This document shows, one piece after another, positions 18,611 through 27,663 of a stretch of 36,427 nucleotides of DNA. The translations under genes were made by a program, and so were the position numbers. The stretch comes from Chitinophaga pinensis. Lineage in GTDB: Bacteria > Pseudomonadota > Gammaproteobacteria > Burkholderiales > SG8-41. The stretch lies in assembly GCA_943329075.2 (NCBI GenBank), contig CALQCM020000044.1, positions 1 through 36,427 of the forward strand, read 5' to 3'. The notes under the pieces were generated by a model. That model was not told the DNA's origin. It saw nothing but the letters and a program-made list of their open reading frames with translations, and searched no databases. The number at the start of each line of letters is the position of its first letter. Position 1 is the first letter of the stretch.

Positions 18611-20341
18611 TCAGATCATGCACGCTTCCGACCCGCAACCGAGATCGCGGTCGGCGTCGCGCAACAAATCATCAAACGATTCCGGCAGTTTGATTTCGCG
18701 GCCGATGACGCGCGGGCTGTAGCCCTGCAGCCAGTGGCTGTTGGTCGGGTGTCCGCCGCCGGCGACGACGATGATGAAGTTTTCCGCCTTCGCAGTGAGC
18801 GGCCACGGATCGAGTTTCAGGCTCTCGCGCGTTTTCGGATCGGGGTCCTGCTCGACCCACGCCGGCCCGCCGGCGCGCACCAGATCTTTCATCGGAATGC
18901 GCGAATGTTCGAAAAAGAATTCGCGCATCTTCGGTTTGCTCCAGCCAAGGCCCGCCATCGTGTTGGCAACGATCGCCGGGATCATTAGTATGCCCGGCGT
19001 GCCCTGCTGGTAACCCAGCAGGTTCGTCAGATTGGGCGTGCGCATGAAGTCCGCCATGCGGTGCATGCCCTGGATGATGTCTTCCTCCGGCGTTTCTTTC
19101 TTCGCACCGCGGCGGCGAATGTTGGTCGCGCTATTGGAAAATGCGAGCGAAACCGAATTCACGCCACGCGCAAAACCGTGGCGCTCGCTGCCGTGTGTGG
19201 GCCAGCCGGGCGGCAGGTTGTCTTCATCTTCGGCAAACACGGCGTTGGTATAGCGCATGCTGCCGTAGTTCGCCATCGCACCGATGCCCGGCAGCGCACC
19301 GCCGACATTTTGCTGCAGCAAACGCAGTGCGCGGCCGATGCTCGCACCCGCCGGACGCTGCGGGTCGGGGCCGAGACAACCGAAGCCTGAATTCAAACGG
19401 ATCTGTTTCGCGATCGGCCCGTTGACGATGACCACCGGATAAGCGCCGCCGGAGGCCGCCTGCAATTGCTCGGCGTTGACGTCGGGCTGCAGAAAGGCTT
19501 CGACCGCCGCAATCAGCACCGGCAGATATTCGGCGCGGCCGCCCGCCATCGCCAGCGCAATCGCACAGGTCTCGACCGTCGTGACACCACCGCGCGGCGG
19601 AAACTTGCCAATGACATGGGTGCGCGGCAACACGCTGCCGCGCAGGATGCGCGCAACGCGTTCGGGTGTGGCCGGCCATAGCGGCAGGCCGTCGCCCCAC
19701 AGGTTGGTGATCATCAGGTGGTTGGCACGGTCGAGCGCTTCTTCGTAGCTCGCGCCCTCAACGGCAATCAACGGCGCTTCGTCGCCGGAGGCTTTGGCCT
19801 GTTCGGGCTGCCACTTCGTCAGGCCGTTGTAGAACTCGCGTTTGCGCGTTTCAATCGCACTGATGTCGCTGCCCGGCAGAAAGAGTTCGATCGGAAAGGT
19901 GATCATCGCCGATTCCGGCGGCAGACCCAGACCGCTGATGGCATTCTTCATGACACCGACAAAATCCGTCCGCGTCAGCGTGACCGTCGGGATGCCGAGT
20001 ATTTCGATTTGTGCGGCTGCACGGCCGCAGGCTGTGGCGCAGGACCCTCAGGCCGCGTTGCCGATGATGACGGCGTCGACCCCGCTGGCCTTGACCTTGC
20101 GCGCAGTGTCTTCCTCGCCGATCAGACCATTGCCCTGCGGGAAGGCGTCGATCGGCAGCATTTCGATACCGGGAAAATCGGCCTCGAACAATTTCTTCAG
20201 CAGGGGCAGCGTGCGGAAGGCCTGCCACTGCTCGTTGCTGACAAAGCCGATACGTTTGCCGGCCAGCGACTCAAGACGCGGCGCGTGTGTCTGTGTGACT
20301 TCGAGCGCGCCCGAAGGATCGTAAAACTCGATGCGTGTCAT
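18611..20341 (-). CDS. UGSC-family selenoprotein fused to a second conserved domain
   Basis: One continuous frame of 577 codons interrupted only by TGA at 20048-20050, read as selenocysteine (residue 98). Around it the protein reads IIGNAA-U-GSCATACG, the Sec-Gly-Ser-Cys signature of the UGSC (seleno)protein family, whose function is unknown. Domain 1 (about 1-190) has a Rossmann-like opening, LAGKRIGFVSNEQW. Domain 2 (about 200-555), starting near WGDGLP (215-220) and with AEYLPVLIAAVEA and QQNVGGALPG, is homologous to the separate 352-aa protein at 33338-34396. The tail ends CGSEACMI, with two more cysteines. The start is ATG 20341 with AGAAGG upstream. A SECIS-like hairpin follows the TGA. 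Ordinary gene callers would report two genes or a pseudogene. Confidence 0.88.
20012..20050 (-). promoter_or_regulatory. Sec codon and bacterial SECIS-like hairpin (1)
   Basis: On the minus strand, TGA (20048-20050) is followed after 18 nt by a 6-bp perfect stem, TGCGGC and GCCGCA, closing the 6-nt loop CGTGCA at 20018-20023. The loop begins 24 nt after the TGA and has G at its second position, matching the known rules for SelB-recognised bacterial SECIS elements (G in the first two loop bases, 16-37 nt from the codon). Confidence 0.75.
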
Positions 20342-20371
20342 GTGTGCCTTCTGCGAAAATTTAATTCGTCG

Positions 20372-20416
20372 GGTGCGCACTGCGCACCATCCACCGTCTC
20401 ACTGCGTGCGCGATGC
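20372..20416. repeat. Pair of short palindromes upstream of the selenoprotein gene
   Basis: A perfect palindrome GGTGCGCA-C-TGCGCACC at 20372-20388 is followed by a related hairpin (GTGCGC, loop GAT, GCGCAC) near 20405-20416. Both share the TGCGCACC unit, so they look like two copies of a REP-like element. They lie 30 to 75 bp upstream of the start of the fused selenoprotein gene, within its likely promoter region. Confidence 0.55.
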
Positions 20417-20489
20417 GCACCCTACCCTTTGGATTCCCTTCCGCCGCGGAGAGAACAGCATCCGAGGCGAACAGTGTTCGCGTGATTTT

Positions 20490-22622
20490 CTAACGCGCCA
20501 GCGGATCCGGCCGCAACTGGAATTTTACAACCTTGGGCAAAGTGCCCTTGCCGCCTTCCATATGCATGGGCGCGCGCGACCCGTAGGTCGTCCACAGGCC
20601 GCGGCCCTTCCAACCCGCCGCCGGATCGTCAATGCGGCCGTCCATGCCCTTGGCGTAGAAACCCAGCGGATAGGGCACGCGGAACTGGATGAAACGCCCG
20701 TCGATAAACGCCATCAGCGATTCATTGGCATTGCCGGTGGCGAATGGCACGTTGCGGCCGAGGCCGACAGTATCGAATTGATCGACCCAGGTGTAATAGC
20801 TGGCCTCGGCGCTGCCGGAATCAGTAACGTTGGTGAGTTGCGGGCCCGGAAACGGCGTCAGCGTCCAGCCCTCGGCGCAATGTTGTCCGGTTGCCGCCGG
20901 GCCGTTCAACGGCCCTTTGCATTTGCGGCGGTCGAAACTCGCCAGATGTCCGCTCGCCAGCGGCGCCCACACCACACCATCACGATCGATGTCCATGCCG
21001 CGCGGCGAATAACCGGGGAACGGGATGCGGTAGATTTCGCTGAGCGCGGTGGCCGGCGGATTGGCACCGGGCGCGAAACGCACAATCGCCCCGGGATAAT
21101 TAATCGCCGAACCCCACACCGAACCGTCATCGGGGTTGACCGCGATGCCGTAGATATTGACGGCAATGCGCTGGTCCTTGTTCGGGTCGGCGGGTTTTCC
21201 GGGCTCGGTGTAATCGTCGCGGCGGCCGTTGCCGTTGGTATCGAGCACGAAGGCCGACCAGCCCTGCGCTTTTTCTTCATCGCCGGTTTCTTCATAGCGC
21301 TTGCGGTTGACCCAGCCGATCACCTCGTTGCCGCCGCCACCGCTCGACAGCCACAGCGTCTGGTTCGCATCCTCGGCGAACTGCAGATGGTGCGTCGGAA
21401 AGCAGGTGCTGATCAATGCAAATTTTTTCGTCTGCGGGTCGTACATCGAAACGTGGCGCCCTGAGCGGTCCATCGGAAAAAGTTTCGCCGACGGATGCTC
21501 CGACCCTTTGCGGCAGAACGCCGGGTTGTCCGGATGCCGCACGCGCGGGGTGAACCAGACGCGGCCACGCTCGTCGAACATCAGATTGTGATTGACAGTC
21601 TGACTGTCCCACGGCGGACTCGCACCCCAGAACTGCGAGGGCAGCATCGGATCATTTTTTGACGTCGGTGTTTTCGCATCGCGCACCGGATGTTTCACTT
21701 CGCTCGCCACGTGACGCACCGGATCGAGCATCGGCACGAAATCAGTACTATCCTCAGGCGAGCCGTAGATCAGGCCGTTGGCATTGATCGTCGGGTTGCG
21801 CTTGTCGGTGGAAATCTGGTCGTGCAGATAAGCGTCGGGGCGGCCCCAGTCCCACAGCGTGACAACGACATTGCGCTCGACGCCCTGCGGACGCTCGGGC
21901 CGTGTCTTCGGCAATTCGCCGGCGGCGATGCGGTCGCTCCATTCCGCAAACAACGCAATCGCGCGCTGCGCATCCATCTTGCCCAGACGATCCACCATCT
22001 GCGTCATCGCCTGCCCGGACAAGACGCGGCGCGTCCATGCCTCGACCGACGTATTGAAAGGGCCGAGGCCCTTCGGCAGTGTGCGCGTGAGTTTGTTGCC
22101 GAGCTGGTGGCAGGCGTAACAACCGTTGGTCTTAACCATGTCGAGCCACTGCCCCTGACTGGTGAGCCGCTCCGGCAAACCGTTCGGCAGCCCCTTGCCG
22201 GGAAATTCGCTTTTCTCCGGCACCTTCAGCATCGAGTACCAGTGGATTGCCGGATAATATTCGGCGGCCGCCGCATCGTTGGGCGCCAGCACGGCTTTGA
22301 GGTTCAGCGTTTTGCCGGCCGCCGCCTTCACCTTCGGCGAATCGATGAGCCCGTAACCGCGCACCCAGACGCTGTAGTTCGCCTTCGGCAACTCGGGAAT
22401 CAGATAACGTCCGCGCTCGTCGGTAACGACGATCTTCGCGAACTTGGTCGGCAGTTCGGTCGTCTCGGCAATCACCCACACGCCGGCCTCGGGGCCGTGC
22501 GCGCCGGTGACGACCCCGCTGAGTTCCGCCGTCGCGCGCGGTGCCGCTTTTGCCGCGTTCTGCGCGTGAGCAACCGGCGCCGCCACGGCGAACGCCATGG
22601 CGGCCACAAACAATCTCATCAT
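20490..22622 (-). CDS. Exported cytochrome c with carboxypeptidase-regulatory-like and propeller (Vgb-like) domains
   Basis: A 710-aa periplasmic protein. Order: signal peptide (to about 21), a carboxypeptidase regulatory-like beta-sandwich (about 35-112, with TDERGRYLIPELP), a heme c motif CYACH (Cys168, Cys171, His172), then a long region with propeller-type turns such as NHNLMFDERGRVWFTP, NIYGIAVNPDDGSVWGS and RGMDIDRDGVVWAP, resembling virginiamycin B lyase-like proteins. The start is ATG 22622: GAGGG lies 7 bases before it but only one base before ATG 22628. It follows the NHL-repeat gene by about 35 bp, in one operon. A periplasmic redox or lyase role is likely but the reaction is unknown. 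Confidence 0.82.
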   Translation of the reverse strand: MMRLFVAAMAFAVAAPVAHAQNAAKAAPRATAELSGVVTGAHGPEAGVWVIAETTELPTKFAKIVVTDERGRYLIPELPKANYSVWVRGYGLIDSPKVKAAAGKTLNLKAVLAPNDAAAAEYYPAIHWYSMLKVPEKSEFPGKGLPNGLPERLTSQGQWLDMVKTNGCYACHQLGNKLTRTLPKGLGPFNTSVEAWTRRVLSGQAMTQMVDRLGKMDAQRAIALFAEWSDRIAAGELPKTRPERPQGVERNVVVTLWDWGRPDAYLHDQISTDKRNPTINANGLIYGSPEDSTDFVPMLDPVRHVASEVKHPVRDAKTPTSKNDPMLPSQFWGASPPWDSQTVNHNLMFDERGRVWFTPRVRHPDNPAFCRKGSEHPSAKLFPMDRSGRHVSMYDPQTKKFALISTCFPTHHLQFAEDANQTLWLSSGGGGNEVIGWVNRKRYEETGDEEKAQGWSAFVLDTNGNGRRDDYTEPGKPADPNKDQRIAVNIYGIAVNPDDGSVWGSAINYPGAIVRFAPGANPPATALSEIYRIPFPGYSPRGMDIDRDGVVWAPLASGHLASFDRRKCKGPLNGPAATGQHCAEGWTLTPFPGPQLTNVTDSGSAEASYYTWVDQFDTVGLGRNVPFATGNANESLMAFIDGRFIQFRVPYPLGFYAKGMDGRIDDPAAGWKGRGLWTTYGSRAPMHMEGGKGTLPKVVKFQLRPDPLAR

Positions 22623-22658
22623 CGTCATGCCCTCGTCTGGTTTACCGCGTGCGCAAAA

Positions 22659-23846
22659 CTATTTCTTCGGCCACAACACGCCCTGCGGCCCGGCGCGCAC
22701 CGCGCCGATGCCCTTGTAGACGAAACGCTGGATGCGTTTGCCTTCATAGGTTTCAGTCGTATAGAGATTGCCCTTCGAATCGCTGGCGATGCTGTGCACG
22801 CCGTAGAACTGGCCGGGCTGGCGGCCGCCATCGCCGAAACTGGAAATCTCCTCGAGCGTTTCGCGCAGGATGATGCGTACCTTTTCGTTCTGGCCGTCGG
22901 CGAGGAACATGAAGCGCTGCTGCGGGTCTTTCGAGAAGGCGACGTCCCAGGCCGAACCCGAGGCCAGCGTGTCTTTCGCATAGAACTGCTCTTTCACGAA
23001 CTTACCCTCGGGCGTGAAGACCTGCACGCGATCGCCCTGGCGGTCGCACACATAGATGAAGCCGTCATTGCTGCGCTCGACGCAATGCACCGGATTGCGG
23101 AACTGCTGCGCCGGCGGCGCCTTCGGATCGTACTTGGGCAGCGGCGTGTCGTCGGGCTTGTTGCCGTAGGCGCCCCAGTAGCGCTTCATCTTGCCGGTGT
23201 CGGCATCGAGCACGGCGACGCGCTTGTTCTTGTAGCCATCGGCGACGTAGGCCTCATTGGATTTCGGATCGACCCAGATTTTCGCCACGCGCCCGAAGTG
23301 TTCGAGGCTGTTGCTGCCGGCGTTGCTGTTGTAGCGGCCGACCTGCAGAAGGAATTTGCCGTCCTTGGTGAACTTCAGAATATGCGAATCCTTCTCGCCG
23401 TTGCCGCCGATCCAGACGTTGCCCTTGTAATCGATGTGGATGCCGTGGTTCGAATCCGGCCATTCATAATCCTTCGACGGCCCGCCCCAGTGGCGCAGCA
23501 GATTGCCTTCCTGGTCGAATTCGAGCACCGGCGGCGCGGTGCGGCAGCATTCGGCGATCGGCGGATTGAGTTCGTTGCCACGCTCGTTGTCGTGCAGGCC
23601 GCTGGCGCCGCGATGCACAACCCAGACATGGTCCTGTTCGTCGACCCAGATGCCGATGGTCCAGCCGAGCAGCCAGTGATTCGGCAGCGGCTTCGGCCAC
23701 AGGGGATCGACTTCGAACATCGGCGCCTGCACGGTGCGCGCCTGCGCGTCGGCCTTGTTCTGCACGACCGCCTGGCCGATGCCCAGTGCGACAATAACGG
23801 CGGCAAACGCCGCGCCGACGACAACATTGCGTTGTTTGGTTTTCAT
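22659..23846 (-). CDS. NHL-repeat beta-propeller exported protein
   Basis: A 395-aa protein with an N-terminal membrane anchor or signal (about residues 7-33) followed by NHL-type blades: NHGIHIDYKGNVWIGG, KIWVDPKSNEAYVADGY, PVHCVERSNDGFIYVCDR and GVHSIASDSKGNLYTTET. It fits the six-bladed propeller proteins found next to quinoprotein or cytochrome genes. The frame runs further upstream, but ATG 23846 begins the signal and has GGGGAG nearby. With the cytochrome/propeller gene downstream it forms a two-gene operon. It could act as a ligand-binding partner or an enzyme; no catalytic residues can be named. Confidence 0.83.
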   Translation of the reverse strand: MKTKQRNVVVGAAFAAVIVALGIGQAVVQNKADAQARTVQAPMFEVDPLWPKPLPNHWLLGWTIGIWVDEQDHVWVVHRGASGLHDNERGNELNPPIAECCRTAPPVLEFDQEGNLLRHWGGPSKDYEWPDSNHGIHIDYKGNVWIGGNGEKDSHILKFTKDGKFLLQVGRYNSNAGSNSLEHFGRVAKIWVDPKSNEAYVADGYKNKRVAVLDADTGKMKRYWGAYGNKPDDTPLPKYDPKAPPAQQFRNPVHCVERSNDGFIYVCDRQGDRVQVFTPEGKFVKEQFYAKDTLASGSAWDVAFSKDPQQRFMFLADGQNEKVRIILRETLEEISSFGDGGRQPGQFYGVHSIASDSKGNLYTTETYEGKRIQRFVYKGIGAVRAGPQGVLWPKK

Positions 23847-24010
23847 ATTCTCCCCTTGCCGGTGAATTGGAACCGCTGTGTACGCCGCCGGATTGCCCGG
23901 TCTTTTTTTACGCCGCGTGCGACTGCTTGATGCCGGTTTGGCGCTGGTTCCAGTATACGCGCAGTCATTTTCCCTTGTCATGCCACGCGCGAACCCGCTA
24001 ACCTAGGCGC

Positions 24011-25396
24011 GTGAAAAACCTATCCACACGCTTCAAAAGCGCCGTTGCCGCACTGCATTACGCGATGACGGCGGCGCTGCTCGCCATGGCGATGCTGTCG
24101 TCGCCGGCGGCGCGCGCGCATGAAATCCCCGCCGACATCAAAGTGCAACTGTTCGTCAAACCGGCCGGCGAACGCCTGCAGCTTCTGCTGCGCGTGCCGC
24201 TGCAGGCGATGCAGGAGGTCGAGTTCCCGCGCCGCGGCGCCGGACTGCTCGACCTCGCGCGCGCCGAGCCGGCGCTGCGCACCGCCGCCCTGCTGTGGTT
24301 TGCCGACAACATCGAAATCTTCGAGGGCGAAACCCGCAGCGGCGCACCGCGGCTCGTCGCGGTGCGCGCGTCGCTGCCGTCGGACCGTTCGTTCACCTCG
24401 TTTGAAGACGCACTCGCCCATGTCACCGGCGCGCCGCTGCCGCCGGGCATGGATTTCATCTGGAGCCAGGGCCTCCTCGACGTGTTGTTCGAATATCCGG
24501 TGCGCGCCGACACAGCGGAATTCTCGATCAACCCCGGGCTCGCCCGCCTCGGCCGCAGCGTCGTCACCTCGCTGCGTTATCTGCCGCCCGACGGCAGCGT
24601 GCGCGCCTATGAACTGCACGGCGATCAGGGCCTGCTGCGTCTCGATCCGCGCTGGCACCAGGCGGCAGCGCGGTTTGTCGTCGAGGGTTTCAAACACATT
24701 CTCGACGGCATCGATCATTTACTGTTTATTTTCTGCCTGGTCATTCCGTTCCGGCGCTTCGGCCCGCTGGCGTTGATCGTCACCGCCTTCACCGTCGCCC
24801 ATTCGATCACGCTGATCGCCGCGGCCTTCGGTCATGCGCCCGATGCCTTGTGGTTTCCGCCGCTGGTCGAAACGCTGATTGCCATGTCCATCGTCTACAT
24901 GGCGATCGAAAACATCATCGGCGGCAGCCTGACGCGACGCTGGCTGATCGCCTTCGGCTTCGGCCTCATTCACGGATTTGGTTTTTCATTCGCGCTGCGC
25001 GATACGCTGCAATTCGCCGGCAGCCATTTGCTAACGTCACTGCTGTCGTTCAACCTCGGCGTCGAACTCGGCCAGCTGGCGGTGCTCGCCGTGCTGCTGC
25101 CGGCGCTGGCACTGTTGTTCCGTTATGTGGTGGCCGAACGCATCGGCACCATCATCCTCTCGGTGCTGGTCGCGCATACCGGATGGCACTGGATGCTCGA
25201 ACGCACCGACACGCTCGCGCAGTTTCCGTGGCCGGCGCTGGACGCGGCCGCGCTGGCGGGCCTGCTACGCTGGGCGATGGCGGCACTGGTCATGGTGGCG
25301 CTGCTGTGGCTTGCCAACGGCTGGCTGCGACGTTACCTGCCGCAGGATGAAGCACGGCGCGACACGGCGCCGGGGCACCGCGCGCCGCTGCCGTAA
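24011..25396 (+). CDS. HupE/UreJ-like integral membrane protein
   Basis: A 461-aa protein with a signal peptide ending ARAHE, a periplasmic domain (about 36-215) and a C-terminal block of about seven membrane helices. The membrane part carries GFKHILDGIDHLLFI, AHSITLIAA and LIHGFGFSFALRD; the clustered His residues are typical of the HupE/UreJ metal-transport-like family (HupE_UreJ_2 type). Metal ion (nickel or cobalt) handling is the family association, not a proven role. The start is GTG 24011 with a weak ribosome site; a later ATG at 24065 is possible. It converges on the ferredoxin-domain gene at 25416 with only 19 bases between stops. Confidence 0.85.
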   Translation: MKNLSTRFKSAVAALHYAMTAALLAMAMLSSPAARAHEIPADIKVQLFVKPAGERLQLLLRVPLQAMQEVEFPRRGAGLLDLARAEPALRTAALLWFADNIEIFEGETRSGAPRLVAVRASLPSDRSFTSFEDALAHVTGAPLPPGMDFIWSQGLLDVLFEYPVRADTAEFSINPGLARLGRSVVTSLRYLPPDGSVRAYELHGDQGLLRLDPRWHQAAARFVVEGFKHILDGIDHLLFIFCLVIPFRRFGPLALIVTAFTVAHSITLIAAAFGHAPDALWFPPLVETLIAMSIVYMAIENIIGGSLTRRWLIAFGFGLIHGFGFSFALRDTLQFAGSHLLTSLLSFNLGVELGQLAVLAVLLPALALLFRYVVAERIGTIILSVLVAHTGWHWMLERTDTLAQFPWPALDAAALAGLLRWAMAALVMVALLWLANGWLRRYLPQDEARRDTAPGHRAPLP

Positions 25397-25415
25397 CGCG
25401 CACCGGCGCGGCGGA

Positions 25416-27623
25416 TTACGGAAACAATTCGGCGCGTTTGAGCAGTTCGTCGAGCCCGGCCTCGCCCGCATTGCGCGGCTTGCCCGGATGAATGATGGCG
25501 ACCGGGCAACTCTCCGCCGCCTCGACCAGCTGGCGGAAAGTGCCGGCGTTAATGTCGGCGATATAGGCCTGCTTGCTTTCGTTGTACATGAACAGCTTGC
25601 CGTTGATCGTCGTGCATTCGTTGCAGGTGGTGCAACGCTCGGTTTCAATGTAGGTCTCGTCGGGCGAACGCGCCGGTTCCTCGGCAACGGCGGGCGCGGC
25701 CTCGACCGCCACCACTGCAGGGGCCGGCGTTGCCGCGGTTGCGCCAGACTGTGCGCGCCCGGCGACCTCCTGCTGCTGTTCTTCCCAGACTTTGCGCTCG
25801 CGCGCGAGCAACCGCTCGGCGTGCGAATTGTGGATGCCGCCGAGTTCCTGCAGACTGTGCCAGGCGTCGCGGCAGCGCAGCGCTGCGCGCATCAGTTTGT
25901 CGTCGACGACCAGTTTCTGCAGCAGATTGCCGCGATCGACCATCAGCACGCAGGGCAGTTGATCCGGCATGCCCTTGAGTTCGCGGCCGAGGCAGTCGCT
26001 GACCGACGCGAGTTTGCCGCCCCACTGCGCCCGCGGCACCGCCGAAAAATGCCTGGCGTAACGCAGGTCGGCGGCGACAAAATCGATCACCGTGAAAGCG
26101 ACGTTTTCCGCCACGCGCTGCTGGTTCTCGTCCTCGTATTCGAAACGCTGCAGGGGCCAGTCCGCTTCGACCTGTGAATTCGCCTCGAGATAAAAGCGCG
26201 CCGCCCAGTTAGCCCCCGCCGACGGGTCAAATGTGAATGCGGGGAAGGCGCGTGATTCCATGGCGGCCGCGGCCACCAGATAAGGCGGCAGATCGCGCGC
26301 CTTGGCACCGGCGCCGGAAAACACGCTGAACAGCGCCGGGCCCGCGAAATTCAGCCCCTTGAGCATGCGCTCGCGGAACTGGTAGAGGTGCGAGGCGGTC
26401 GCCTGCAGCACGTAGACGTCGTTGAGCCCGATCGCCATGTTCGCCAGTTGCCTGCTGCGCAGACCGAAGGCGAGATGCGAGTCGCCGCCGAGTGTGGCTT
26501 CTTCGAGTATGTCGTCGGTCTGCACCAGCACCTTCATCGGCAGGCCGGCCGATATGATTTCCATCAATCTGTCTTTTTGCGCGCCCTGCAACTGCGCGTC
26601 GCCCAGGCAGATCAAATAATCGGGGAAGCGCACCATGTCCCGCGTATCAAGGCCGTCGCTGCCAAACGCAGCGAACAGCGCATCGTGCTGCGCCTCGCGG
26701 TATTGCGCCTCGAGCTCGAGTTCGGCAATCGCGATCGCTTTCGCCAGCTCGACGGCCTTGGGCAGACGTTCGCGCCAGGCGGCGAGCGCGCTGTCGCAAT
26801 TGTCGAAGACGAAGGAATGCGGCTGGCTGACGGCGGTCGCGCCCTCAATGCCACCGTAGAAACGCTGCGACTTGAGCACATTCAGCAGTGCCTCGATGCG
26901 CCGCCGCCGCGCCACCGGCAGCGCGCTGCGCGGCGCGGTCTTGCCGAGCATGCGCGACATCGCGTCAAAATCGAATTCGTCCTCGTGCGCATTGCCGACC
27001 GACGCCTTCAGGCTCGATGCGCTGCGCCCCGCCTTCGAACCGGCGAAATCGGCCTGCAAAATATCCGTGAGCTTGAGGATCAGCCGGCTGATGTCGGCGC
27101 GGAAACGGCGCGCCTTCTGTTCCTGCACCGCGCCCCAGGCGTGGCGCAGAATATTCGTCGGCAAAGCGCGGCCGCAATCGACCACCTCGCCGTCGACCTT
27201 CAACGCGGCGCGCGCGCGGGCGAAACTGTCCTTGAGCTTGTCATCGCCGTGCAGCAGAAGTTGTTGCGCGGCACGCTCCCACAGCGCCGACAACCAGCCA
27301 TTGGCGCCGGCCGCTACGGCGGCGCGGATCTGCTGTTCGAGCCGCAACAGGTGGTGCGTCACGCGGTCAGCGTCGTCGTCGTGCGCCACCGCATGGGCGA
27401 GACCGTCGATGATGGCGGAGAGCGATTGCACGCAAGTGCGGTCGGCCGCGGCATTGCGCACGAGCAGCAGCGGAAAATCGTAGCGCAGCTGTGTGAGATC
27501 GCGGTAGCGCGCGAGCAGCGCCGGCCGCAGATCGATGTCAGCCGCCGTATCCGGCGCCGCCGCGGACCGCTTCCCGGTCAGGTGAAAGGCTACGTGTTCC
27601 TGCAGTTCTGCTTGCATGTCCAT
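25416..27623 (-). CDS. Large protein with C-terminal [4Fe-4S] ferredoxin domain
   Basis: A 735-aa cytosolic protein, last of a five-gene redox operon. The C-terminal 78 residues form a ferredoxin-type domain: Cys664, 667 and 670 in ERCTTCNEC and Cys706 in ESCPVAIIHPG, enough for one [4Fe-4S] cluster. The preceding 650 residues are not recognised as a known family. A middle stretch, VYVLQATASHLYQFRERM followed by GPALFSVFSGAG, looks faintly like the thiamine-diphosphate domain of pyruvate:ferredoxin oxidoreductase; this is low-confidence inference. A likely role is electron acceptor or third subunit of the oxoacid oxidoreductase encoded 40 bases upstream. The start is uncertain between ATG 27623 and 27617. 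Confidence 0.8.
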   Translation of the reverse strand: MDMQAELQEHVAFHLTGKRSAAAPDTAADIDLRPALLARYRDLTQLRYDFPLLLVRNAAADRTCVQSLSAIIDGLAHAVAHDDDADRVTHHLLRLEQQIRAAVAAGANGWLSALWERAAQQLLLHGDDKLKDSFARARAALKVDGEVVDCGRALPTNILRHAWGAVQEQKARRFRADISRLILKLTDILQADFAGSKAGRSASSLKASVGNAHEDEFDFDAMSRMLGKTAPRSALPVARRRRIEALLNVLKSQRFYGGIEGATAVSQPHSFVFDNCDSALAAWRERLPKAVELAKAIAIAELELEAQYREAQHDALFAAFGSDGLDTRDMVRFPDYLICLGDAQLQGAQKDRLMEIISAGLPMKVLVQTDDILEEATLGGDSHLAFGLRSRQLANMAIGLNDVYVLQATASHLYQFRERMLKGLNFAGPALFSVFSGAGAKARDLPPYLVAAAAMESRAFPAFTFDPSAGANWAARFYLEANSQVEADWPLQRFEYEDENQQRVAENVAFTVIDFVAADLRYARHFSAVPRAQWGGKLASVSDCLGRELKGMPDQLPCVLMVDRGNLLQKLVVDDKLMRAALRCRDAWHSLQELGGIHNSHAERLLARERKVWEEQQQEVAGRAQSGATAATPAPAVVAVEAAPAVAEEPARSPDETYIETERCTTCNECTTINGKLFMYNESKQAYIADINAGTFRQLVEAAESCPVAIIHPGKPRNAGEAGLDELLKRAELFP

Positions 27624-27663
27624 GTCCGCTTTCGTTTCAGTATCCGTTCGTTATACCGGCGGT

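Noticed and set aside
19951..20380. A frameshift or ordinary nonsense mutation in the fused UGSC gene
   Set aside because: Both sides of the TGA are in the same frame and conserved, the codon sits exactly at the U of the UGSC motif, and a SECIS-like hairpin follows. The same pattern in the second gene makes chance decay unlikely.
21690..23930. A 746-codon open frame on the plus strand
   Set aside because: It lies fully antisense to the cytochrome/propeller and NHL genes, is Arg/His rich with no recognisable motif, and is typical of shadow frames in GC-rich DNA.
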